Part shown: in pieces, positions 11,799 to 22,152 of the stretch | How positions within the stretch are numbered: position 1 is the stretch's first letter | Layout of the letters: every line of letters begins with the position of its first letter | Assembly: GCA_905182985.1 (NCBI GenBank) | Contig: CAJJDN010000157.1 | Span: forward strand, 240,088-263,155 | Source of the DNA: Paramecium sonneborni | Lineage: Eukaryota > Ciliophora > Oligohymenophorea > Peniculida > Parameciidae | Reading direction: 5' to 3' | Length of the DNA: 23,068 bases | Position numbers and translations under genes: made by a program | The notes under the pieces: model-generated | The model's database searches: none | Told to the model about the DNA's origin: nothing | The model's input: the letters and a program-made list of their open reading frames with translations, nothing else

Positions 11799-14700
11799 TC
11801 ACATTCTTGTAAAATCATTAAAGATTTCTTCTAAACTGCTATGTATGACAAAAAAATGCAATAAATGATGAATAGGGTTGAGATTCATGCTCTTTATACT
11901 CCTTGCTATCAGCCTATAAATTATAATTCTGGCATAAATTATAAGTGGCTCTATAATGGCTTATGAAATTATGATATTTCCTAAAAAGATTATAAACACT
12001 TCATATGATTCTGATTACATTTTTATACTAAATAAATCTATTATAATACTTGAATAATTCCAAAAGAAATAAAATAAAGTTAGGCACTACTAAAAGTTGC
12101 ATAAGAAGCAACTGACTAATTAAAGCGGCTATTTTTCTAAATCTATAAATTGATTCTATTATCTTAAAAAGTGGTCTCAAAATCAAAATTACAATAGAGT
12201 TTCCCACAATAAATAAACTGATTTAAAGAATCTAATTATTAATCAAATAGCATTCTAAAATAGCCAAAGTTAATAATAAATTTATCTAAGTGAAAACTTC
12301 TAAAACCCTAAAACTTAGTCGAATTATTTTGTCTTTATAACAAAATATTGAAATAGTTTGGTGGATTTCCTAAAAATAATTGTCAAAATTACTTTTAATT
12401 TTTCCTTGAATATTTTATGATTACCTTGATAGATAATTAAATTTTTATCTAAAACATTTTGTTGACTAATGTTATTTAATTCTGTTTAAGATATTTCTGT
12501 CTAATCTTTGCCATCTTTATATAAATGATAAATATAATTAGTTATAAAAATTAATGTTAAAGAACCTGTAAAAATTCTTAATTCCCATAAATCTTCAATT
12601 GATGAATTAAAATCAAGATTAGCTATTGATTAATTGCTTGAGTTTGACATATTGAACTTGCTTGAGGTTATTAAGAAAATATCACCAATATTGTAACAAT
12701 AACAAAAAAAGTCAATGGTGTCGTTATTCTGAACTTTTTTCAAAATACATTAATTAAAATTCATAAAGATTGTTCTCACTACACACTATACTTCAAATTA
12801 TTATGAGAACTCTTTAATATTGGTACACAATTTATATGATCCAAATTATATGCTATAAATGGTAGAAAAATTTTCATTAGCAAGAAATTTACTATGATAA
12901 ACATTTTTTAATTAAATTTAGTAATAATTTTCATGATAAATTTGTAAAGTTTAGTCATTAAATTATATTTAAAGTTAATTTTCCAAATCTTTAGTAAATC
13001 TTAGTGGATTTGATTTAAGATATGTAGATTCAACTTATACAAAATCAATTAAATAGTCTATCTCTGATGGTTCAATATTAAATTACTAGTTAAAAAATTA
13101 TTTTGTTATTCTTTTAATCTGCCAAATAATCTCATTTCCTATTATAGTTAAAGGTTTAGAATTAACCAAAATAGTATCCTATATTTCATCTACAATCACA
13201 TTAATATTTTTCAGCAATTCTACAATAGTTTGATAAACTATTTCATTTTTTGCATTAAAAGCAGAGAATTCCAAATAAATTTCATCAAGTTGGTATAATA
13301 GATTCATGATACCAACTTAACAGTTTTAATATTATTGAAATATTTCTTCATTCCAAGTGAATTAGTTCAAATTTAATTTCTCTTCCAATTCTTTTTTCAT
13401 TTTACTAAAATATTTAAGAGTTTTATCTAATTTATTGATACTCTATTTAAAATCGTCTATTTTCATTGTTGGATTAACATATGTCTCTATAGAGTCTAAT
13501 GTAATATCTAAATAAGTTGAATTTAAATTATAACATATTTTTTGAGAATCTTCATTTAATAAACGAATTTTAGACTTACTGGATTCTGTTTAGATTTAAA
13601 ATTATTAATATAATTTTATTGCCTAAAATTTAAGGATGTTATCATTCAAATCTGAAAAAATCTATGAATTAAGCAAATCAAAATAAATTCTTTTATGCAA
13701 TTAATCACATTTTTAATTCATTGCTTCAAAAAGTAATGTAATTTTGTTTTAAAAAATCATTTTTTCAAATTATATTTTAGAACAATCTATTGAAGCAGAT
13801 TTTGTAATAATCTTTTCAAAAAGTTCAGTTATTGATCCTCCACTATCAAGCACTTCTAATAAAACTACAATTGTCGATGAATCAATAGAAGTAGGTGTTT
13901 GAATTGAAAATTTATTTAAATTCTAAAATGGATAGAGAAGCAAGGAGTAATCAGATGCTCCTTACAAAAAATCTGTTAAATCATTTTCTCTTAAAAACAA
14001 TCTAAGTTAATATTTGTAAGGCGAATCCTTTGATTGCTCACAAGTAGCGGCTACTTAAATATTAGTGAGTGCTAAATCACTCAAACGAGTAATAAATAAT
14101 TTTGAACAAAAAGGAGGCTTATTAATACTTAAATTAATCTTGTTTAAGCTTGGCATTATATTGTTTGAAAACTAGGCCTTAAATTTAATATTAAGATTGT
14201 TATCAAAATTCAATTCTTTAAGACTATTAGATATTTTAAAGATATGAGAAATATATTTCGGCTCAAGTATTTATATTATCTCATAATTATATATTATTGC
14301 TATTGACAGATCAAACAAATAATGTTTTTAAAATTCAGGAATTACAAATGTAAAATTCAGCAATTCATAATTATTAATCTTTCTCATTAAATAACCTTAA
14401 TTAAATTCCAGCTCTAAAAAAGGAAAATCCTCTTCAAAATATATGACAATTAATGAAAATTGAGATGATTATTAAAATTTTGATACATTAACTGTCCATT
14501 TTTATACAGTAAAAGTAGAAATGAAATTCTTTTTGATAAATTGGAAATAATCAGTTTTATTGACATCATTTTAACAAACACTATTTAATGTTAGATCCTT
14601 ACAAGACACTTAAATTTTCAAATCTGGATCATTGTTCCATTCAAATCTTGTGTCTAAGTCTTTGCATTCTATTCTGAGATAAAAATCTTTTCTGATACTT

Positions 14701-17700
14701 TAAAATCCTGCATGATTAAATTTACAGATTAATCCAGCATAAAGAATATTTATTGTGAAATTTTAATTTTAAACATCATCAGTTACCAAATTTTTAACAA
14801 TAACTTAAAATGTATATGTTGAGTTTGGACTTAAGGTGTATTTTGAAATATTTCCATAAACTTTTTCAAAGGCATTAAATTCAGATGATATATTCAATTT
14901 TGAAGATAAAGATTTTTTTGGGTACTTATCTACTTCATGAAATTAAATTAAGTATTAGGTTTTATCGTCAGAAATTTACTCGTTTTAAGAACCAGCAGAA
15001 ATCTAAATTTAAATTGTTTCATAAATATAATAGGAGGGTTTTATAACTAAATAAATTTAAGGAAGTTCTCCTGTATGTGTTTATATTGTAAATTCAGAAA
15101 AGGATGAAATTCTAATGAAATTTTAATATGTAATTTTAAATTTTAGTACTGCCTTAAGTGGTAGAGTATTTTTAGGTATCAGTAAATTATAATCCTATAA
15201 AAAGTTAATATAGTTTAAGAATTCATTAAGAGTTTAAGTATTTTTGTTTCCTTCTACTTCACAACTCCAAATTATAGAATCTAGTCTTCTTAATCCATTA
15301 TTTTTTATTGATTTTAAATTTATTGAGTTTTCTGCATATGGATTATGTTTATGAGTAGGAACATTATATTCAATATTTGGAGGAATTAGATTTATTGGCA
15401 TCTATAAAATTGTAAATATAAACTTTTATATAGATATTTCGCAGTTAATGTGAGATACTGAATTATTTATAAATATTATTTCATCGCCCACATTAATTTT
15501 TGAGTTTTCACCTAATAATATCAATATTTCTTGATTGTTATCTGGATTAAGGTAGCAAACAGGATTTTAACCAAAACTATATACAGATTTTAATTCAAAT
15601 AATTATAAGCATTTATTAAGTTCTAACTCTGAATTAAATCCTTATGAACTCAAAAGAAAATCAAAATGAATAATAATCCTACTAATATCATCAGATAAAT
15701 AAATTTGAACAACTGCAACTTGACAAGCTATTTTCTATAATGGAAATAATTTACTTGAACACCAAGGAGTATTATTGTACTAAATTGAATTTGGTGGAGG
15801 GACACAGTCCTTTTCTTCATTTAATATTCTATTTGCATTACAAGATAAACACCCATATATATTGCATTCTAAACAAGTACTCTCACATTATTGACAATCT
15901 TCATTTTTTTAATCATCAAAATATCCTATTTAACAAATACATTTAGGCACTTAAATTCTATTGCCTTTACAAGTTTCACAATTCAAAGTATCTAAAACGC
16001 AAGTGCCACATTTAAATGCGCATTCTAAATAAATTTAATTTTTTTATACATTCACAAAATATTGCTCCAGTTTCATAATACCCATCAACACATTTACATT
16101 CAATTCCCATCCTTCCTGGGCTACAACTCAAACAATTTGAAGGGGATGTTTAACATGTATTACATTTAGAAGAGCAGGCTTATTTAAAAAATATATTTTA
16201 CCTTAACATATAAATTACTCATCCTCATAATATCCATCTATACAATTACAGGTTGGTGGACTAATTCTTTTCACATTTGAACAAATTTAACAATTATTTG
16301 ATTTATTTAAACAAAGTTTACATTTAAAATGACATTTTTAACAATGTAATTATATTCCATCATCAAAATATCCTTCTTTGCAATTACACTATCCAAAAAT
16401 AGATAATCTATTTGAATCCAATTAAAATTAACAACTTAAACACTAGTCAAATTAATTTATACAAGTTTAACATTTTATATGACATTCTAATAATAAAAAT
16501 GTTATTACTTTAACAATTCGAATTTTGATCTTGATAAAATCCAATAATGCAAGGGCATATATGGATAATCGATTAATCAATTCGTTTTGAATTTGTATCA
16601 CAAGTTGTACAATAATCAGCCGATCCTCTACAAGTTAAGCATTAATTTGAACATTCTATTTAACATTTAATATGATTACTTTAGCAAACATCATCATTGT
16701 TTGACTCAAAATAACCAGGCTAGCATAAACATTTATTTTCAGATAATATTCTCAATTATTAAATGTCAAAGCAAGATAAACAAGTTTCGCCAGAGAATTA
16801 ACAAGTTTTACAAATAGTATCGCATTTCTAACATAATTCAATTTCAACTTCATAATAACCATCTAAACACAAGCATCTATTATTTGTTAAAATTCTATTA
16901 TTTGCTTCTAAACAACTTAAACAATGAGTATTAATATTCTCACAGGTCTCACAAGAAAAATGGCATTCTAAAATAATCAAATAATTAATTACTCTAGCAA
17001 CTCTATTAGTTTATTTCATAAAATCCATTATTACATAAACACTTCTTTAGGTCTAAATCTAAATATCTGGTTATCAATTCACAGGAAATACATTCACTCT
17101 TATTTGAGCATTCAAGACATGTAGTATGGCATTCTAAATCTAAATAAATTCTTACATTCACATTAGTTATTCAAAGAATCAAAATAATAGGATTGTTAAC
17201 ATTTACATTAATTATTAACCAAAAACAAATGGAGAGTGAAATCACAAGTCAAACAGTAAGTAGATAATAGTGAGCAAGTTAAACAAGGTTTCTCACATTT
17301 TTCACAATTCTACGTAATTGAATCTTCAAAATATCCTTATATACATTCACAGATATTTCCAGATGTTAATATCCTATAATTATCTATTGAACAAGTTAAG
17401 CAATAGGACTTAGTGAAACTACAGGTTAGACAACTTTTATCACAGAATTCACATTATTTATTTACAATTGATTCGAACATTCCATTGATACAAATACACT
17501 TATTATTTTTCAAATATCGAAATTTACTACAAGAAATACAATTATCTATTGATTCTTAACAGCTTAAGCAACTCTATTCACATTATAAACACACTCCATT
17601 AATTTCAATATAGCCAATTTAACAATCACATAGCTTAGTAATTGAGTTATAACTTCGAAATTGATCAGTATAACATGATGTACAATTATTCTAAGTAAAT

Positions 17701-20700
17701 TAACATGTCTGGCACAATTAATTACATTTTTAGCAAAGTTATTAACCAACATCGTAATATCCGTCTGCACATTTGCAATTACTTTCTATTTATCTTGTTT
17801 GGGGACATGATGTGCACAAGTGAGATTAATCAATACAACTTAAACACTAGATATCACATTCTTAACACTTTACGGATAAACCATCATCAAAATATCCTAA
17901 TAAGCATTTGCAAGTATAATTATGGAATATTCTGTTAGAAGTTTTTGAATCTACACAGGAAACACAGAAATTTGAGCCTGCAGAATTACAATTTAGACAT
18001 GAATAGTGACACTTTTAACAGATTTCAATTCCAGCATCATAATATCCAATATTACAATCACAAGAAAAAAGTTGTTCATTATAAGTTCTATTAGATTCAA
18101 CAGAACAATATTCACATTTAGTTTCAATATCTTTGCACCTGAGACATGAATAATGGCATACTATTAATTATTTATTAATACATACTTTGGCAAATTTCAT
18201 TTTTTCCATCATCATAATGTTTTTAAATACATTAACATTTATTGACATTTAATTTCCTCAAGGTATTATCTTGACATGAGATGCAGCTATCAGCTTAGTA
18301 TTTACATTCTTTACATTAATAATTGCATTCTATCAATAAAATTTATAAATACTTTCACAAACAGGTAACCCAACATCAAAATATCCATTTTTACATTTAC
18401 AAGTATTTCCAACTTAGTATCTATGTTCATATTCCATACAAGTAAGGCAATCTATAGCTAAACCACCCCTACAAGTTCCACAGGAAAAATGACATTCTGA
18501 TTTAAATTAACTTATTACATTAACATTTGAAAAAACCATCAAATGTACTTATTGCACCTCCAAAAAATTTTGTGGTACATTTACATGTACTTCCCTCTAA
18601 GTATCTATCAGCATAGCATGAAGTACAATTGTCAAATTTGTTAATACATTCATAGCAGAACTAACTACAAACTAAATTTAAATCTAATAATTACTTGCGC
18701 ATTGTTAAACTTCCTATTCAAAGTAATGAGGTTGACATTTACATTAATTAAGTTTAAATTCTCTATTTGTAAGAGAGTCACAACTAAGACATTTCTCTTC
18801 ACCATAATAACTACAGGTTTTACATTTAAAATGGCATTCTCTAATTAATATTATAAATACTTTAACAGATTATCTCGTCATTTTTATCGTATAAATTATC
18901 TTAACATAAGCAGCCCTTTATCGAATCAAGTGTACGAAGAGAATTTAATGGACAAGTTAAACATTTATCAGGTCCAGACAAACATGTTGCACATTTATGT
19001 GAGCATTCTATAAATTAATAATAAATATAATAATTACTTTAACACTAAGCTATACCAGCTTCTTCATAATATCCATCAGCGCATTTGCACATATTGCCTT
19101 TAGGCACTCTAAATTAAAGTTCAAATGAACACATAATACAAGCATATTCAGTATTGTCGAAACATCTCTAACAAGAATAATGACAATCTAAATATTAATG
19201 AATAAATTAACTTGCACATTTTAATTATCCATTATCATAGTAACCATTTGGACATATGCATGTTGAATAATCTAGCTATCTATAAGTTGTATCACATGTG
19301 AGACAATTAGATGAAAATGGGCCATTGCAAGTTAAACAAGAATAATGACATTATTGACAAAGAATTTAAAATCCATCATCAAAATTATGTGAAGATTCAC
19401 AAATACATTAAAATTAACCAGCTGATGGATCACTAGATACTCTAGATTCAGGGCATTTTATGCATGCATCTTTTTCAGGACTGTCTATACACTCTTTACA
19501 AGAATAATGGCATGCTATTAATTATATAATAAGTATATATTACTTTCGCATTAAATATTATTTGTTTGGTCATCATAATATGAAGGTTTACATAGACATT
19601 CTCCTGAAGTTTATAAATATCTGTTTGAGCTATCTAAACAAAATATGCAACCTGTGTGTTCAGAATTAAAACACCTTCCACATGTATAATGACAAGCTAT
19701 GTTTAAGGTGTGAAATTACGTAAACAAATGTTGGAAGCATCATTTCCTTCACCATAGTTATCTTGGCATTCTCAATTAAAATTATCTGAGATTATACGAT
19801 TTTCTCCAGGAAAACAAGTTAGACAATTTTAATTAGTAGTTTCATCAGCAGCTTAAAAACAGGTTCGACATCTTGGATGACATTCTGAATTAATTTTCAT
19901 AAATACTGCCACATTTAGATTCTTTTATTTTATAATCTGCATATCCTAACTTACATAGACAAGAATTATCAAAAAAAATTCTGTTCGATATACTTTCATC
20001 TAAGCATTGAGTACATTATAAATTTGAGGGACCTGAACAAGTTAGACAAGATTAGTCGCAAACTTAAAATATGAATCATTTATTATACAAAGGCAAACTT
20101 AATCTTGATTTCCAGGATCATATGAACCAGGCTAGCAAAAACATTTTTTATCGAATAAAATTCTATTTGATTCTGGCTTACAAGAAGTACATTAAGAAAA
20201 ATCAAATGGTTCACATTCATTGCAATAACCCTCTTTGCATGGTTTACAAATGTCAATATAAATGCCATATGGGGATAAGCAAAAGCAAGTACCATAAATA
20301 ACATCAAGCTTACGATTTTCAGACAAATTACAAGTTGTACAAAAATTAGGATTAGTATCCAAACATGTTTGGCAGTTTTTATTGCATGTAATAGGTTAAC
20401 AAGAACCATCTTTGTTTAGAGCATTCAATGGTTTACAAGCGATACATTTGTTATTATCAAATTAATTCATATAAAAACAATTCGAATAACTGAAAGAAAC
20501 TCCTATAAATTTCTTATTGATTAATTACTTATGCAAGCATCTACGCTAAAATAATATCCAAGATCGCATTAAACACAACTTTTCTAATTACAATATAAAC
20601 AATAATACTTTATAAATAACTTCACCTGTAGAATTTATATAATTAATATTGTAAGTGTAAAACGTTAAACATCCTTCATGGGTATAACACCATTTTAACT

Positions 20701-21641
20701 AATAATTAGCCCATCTAACGAGATTGATATAACCAACTTCACAGAGATCACTGGCAAAAAAATATCTTTTATCTAGAGTTTTAAACATGTACCCACTGGC
20801 ACAACCATTACATAACGCTATAAATTATAATTTTAAAATAAATACGCCAACATCCAAATTCAGTCGTAGGAAAGTAATCAGAGAGACAAGTATCAGTAAA
20901 TTAGACTGTTCCATTAATTAATTATTCACATTAGAGATGTTTACTTCCACAAAAAATTTAACAATTCTGAGGCTAGCTCTAATTTATTGGATTTATAAAT
21001 CTAGGAATGCATTTTGTACATTTTCCTTTAAATTCGCATTCTGCACAAGTAGGATAACCACAATCTATTATTAAATTAGCTTTTATTACAATAAGGTGAA
21101 GGAAGACTTTTTGCTTCATCATACCCTTCTTATATTTTATGACAATTGAATCCATAAAAAGGAGGCTTACAAAATTAACAATACCCATTTAAAGGAGACA
21201 TTGTTATAAAATAGATTAAACATCTATTTTCCCCTTCATTTTCTATTATAATTATTTACTAGAAATACAAGCGCAACTATAATGAAAAAGTCCATCCTCA
21301 CTTAGTCTAATCAACAAATACAGATCATTTCCATCACAAATTACTGTTATATTGTCCTTTTTCATTTTGTATGTGTTGAATCTTGGATGACATAAATGTT
21401 AAAAATTATTCTCATCTAATCTAGCTTCTACTTGTGTTACTCCTTCACATATTTAAGAGTAAGCTAATAAATATAAGTAATATTTACAAACACATTGATG
21501 TGGATGTAAACCAGGCATGTGTACATGCAAACCAGGACATAAATTGTCTCCTGATAGAAAAATCTATCGAAAATCTTGATAATAATCTTTCCATCCTAGA
21601 ACAGCTGAAAGGATTAACAATCTGATTAACCATAAATTCAT
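11799..21641 (-). CDS. Large surface receptor: cysteine-rich repeats, REJ-like, GPS-like, five membrane helices
   Basis: The gene is split by 24 mini-introns. Spliced, it is 9,258 bases or 3,086 codons ending in TGA at 11799-11801. The ATG at 21639-21641 is followed by a signal peptide (MNLWLIRLLILSAVLG). Residues about 20-368 are Cys-containing and unrecognised. Residues about 369-1770 are 29 cysteine-rich repeats of the growth-factor-receptor/furin-like type. Residues about 1790-2770 resemble a REJ region, with elements such as INKPPFCSK followed by YKYQLRLFL. Four Cys at 2773, 2785, 2800 and 2802 mark a GPS-like motif. Five hydrophobic helices lie between about 2843 and 3045, with a short C-terminal tail. 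Known REJ/GPS proteins act in cell recognition or signalling, and this layout puts about 2,800 residues outside the cell. Codon 564 is an in-frame TGA (see separate entry), so the gene may be mutated, recoded or spliced differently there. The neighbouring genes and relics are co-oriented but well separated. Confidence 0.85.
11870..12580 (-). other. Five-helix membrane domain of the receptor
   Basis: There are five hydrophobic stretches: RIFTGSLTLIFITNYIYHLY just after the GPS-like motif, then, past a hydrophilic loop of about 70 residues, VFTQINLLLTLAILECYLI, ISLFIVGNSIVILILRPLF, LISQLLLMQLLVVPNFILF and YEVFIIFLGNIIISQAIIE. Two introns (12370-12392 and 12028-12049) sit inside this region. No PLAT domain or ion-channel pore motif is visible, unlike polycystin-1. 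The final tail is about 40 residues and carries several basic residues. Confidence 0.75.
12696..15740 (-). other. REJ-like ectodomain ending in a GPS-like motif
   Basis: This is one long exon with beta-rich, Cys-poor sequence. Elements such as NISKYTLSPNSTYTFQVIV, a Cys pair around IRKDFYLRIEC, and INKPPFCSK...ATCEQ followed by YKYQLRLFL recall the polycystin REJ pattern of P-P-x-G/C before a Cys and a Y-x-(F/L) strand. A helical segment (about residues 2400-2600) follows. The GPS-like end has C-x11-C-x14-C-x-C, the four-Cys layout of GPS motifs. REJ and GPS are known from polycystin-1 and the sea-urchin egg jelly receptor. The assignment is by eye; a PKD or other beta-sandwich fold is possible for the first part. 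Confidence 0.6.
15795..20407 (-). repeat. Array of 29 cysteine-rich (GFR/furin-like) protein repeats
   Basis: Each unit of about 42-55 residues follows C-x2-C-x3-C-x2-C, then C-x2-C, a segment often containing N-R, then C-x-C-x2-G-Y-[YF]-[DE]. A clear unit begins KCANCHYSCQRC and ends CKCADGYYEE; another begins ICQKCHYSCLNC. Such modules are disulfide-bonded rods in extracellular proteins. The units differ clearly in sequence, so the array is old rather than freshly duplicated. The last unit (near 15800) loses its C-x-C and leads into the REJ-like region. Seventeen units start with an intron at one shared position. Confidence 0.88.
19772..19774 (-). other. In-frame TGA at a conserved cysteine position (codon 564)
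   Basis: In the fourth cysteine-rich repeat the frame reads NRIISDNFN, TGA, ECQDNYGEG. The neighbouring repeats have Cys-x-Cys at this point (for example NRILFDKKCFCQPG), so the TGA stands for the first Cys. The frame then stays intact for about 2,500 codons. A 27-base segment at 19771-19797, beginning GTATAATC and ending TTGAG, contains this TGA and would keep the frame if spliced out, but it would remove half of the repeat and its acceptor is atypical. A point mutation, sequencing error, selenocysteine or a new intron are all possible. Confidence 0.75.
21464..21487 (-). other. Possible extra 24-base intron near the N-terminus
   Basis: The segment begins GTAAATATTAC and ends TTATTAG, ideal for a Paramecium intron. 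Its length is a multiple of three and it has no TGA, so the frame is open with or without it. Retained, it adds a hydrophobic KYYLYLL stretch directly after a Cys-Val-Cys; removed, the protein reads CVSYSQIC. Removal looks more natural, but sequence alone cannot decide. Confidence 0.5.
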
Positions 21642-22152
21642 AGATTTTTATTATTATTATCATTTAATAAACAAAAAAAAAGGGTTTAATGGGGGGTTTA
21701 ATTCAAAAAAAGGTTGTTTTGTCTATTTATTTAAATAAAAAATAATGAAAATTTTTTTCTATTTTAAGACTTTTTCTTGATTAATACAGTTGTATTAAGA
21801 TTAAAATATCTGAATATGATACACAAATTCCAAATCTCTCGGTTCTTCAAGTTAATTAAAAATAATTACTAAAAAATGTAAAATAACTCTTATATTTTTG
21901 ATTAAATAAATTACAAGATTAATTGCTTAATTTCAGATTCATTATATTTCATATTATTGATAGATTTTTAAATAAATTTATTTTAATTAATAGTAATAAA
22001 ATTAATATGAAAAAAAATTAATCAATTTAAAATAAATTTAGTGTTTTTATTCTATAAATAAATATCTGATTTTAAAACAGTTTTAATTTACATAAGAATT
22101 ACCCTGAATAACAAAATTAAGAATAAATAAATAGTTGAATTCAATTTAGAAT
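21642..22152. other. AT-rich upstream region of the receptor gene
   Basis: This is the presumed 5' flank of the minus-strand receptor gene. It is dominated by A and T runs and has no convincing coding frame. The only distinct structure is the G-rich direct repeat at 21682-21702, about 40 bases upstream of the ATG. Confidence 0.5.
21682..21702 (+). repeat. Telomere-like G-rich direct repeat
   Basis: Two copies of GGGTTTAAT (21682-21690 and 21694-21702) are separated by GGG, giving a run of six G in otherwise nearly G-free DNA. Paramecium telomeres are mixtures of GGGTTT and GGGGTT, so this resembles an interstitial telomere scrap. Alternatively it is a promoter element of the receptor gene, on whose coding strand it is C-rich. 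Confidence 0.45.

Larger units (their letters stand above)
12028..21268 (-). other. Set of 24 mini-introns in the receptor gene
   Basis: Positions on the plus strand: 21243-21268, 21065-21089, 20818-20845, 20584-20608, 20503-20528, 20063-20088, 19885-19906, 19697-19719, 19515-19543, 19188-19211, 19008-19037, 18839-18860, 18672-18694, 18497-18518, 18330-18352, 18161-18185, 17134-17155, 16968-16992, 16656-16679, 16487-16508, 16179-16201, 16025-16049, 12370-12392, 12028-12049. Lengths are 22-30 bases. All begin with GT. Nineteen end in TAG, two in CAG, two in AAG and one in GAG. Each was placed because removing it joins two protein-like frames; in the repeat array it also restores the Cys spacing. 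Only three lengths are multiples of three, matching the known depletion of such introns in Paramecium. Confidence 0.85.

Noticed and set aside
11148..11966. Plus-strand frame of 272 codons open under the TGA-only code
   Set aside because: It overlaps antisense both the receptor C-terminus and the importin-like relic, is rich in homopolymer-encoded residues and resembles no protein. It looks like a shadow frame.
15795..20407. CRISPR-like or satellite repeat reading of the periodic array
   Set aside because: The periodicity of about 150 bases is at protein level (Cys spacing); the DNA of the units is diverged and there are no identical repeats with spacers.
20083..20409. Minus-strand frame of 108 codons that stays open under the standard code
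   Set aside because: It is out of frame with the cysteine-rich reading of the receptor gene over the same bases, so it is a shadow.
21618..21663. Alternative upstream ATG with an ATA-rich start for the receptor gene
   Set aside because: It is out of frame with the signal peptide that follows ATG 21639-21641.
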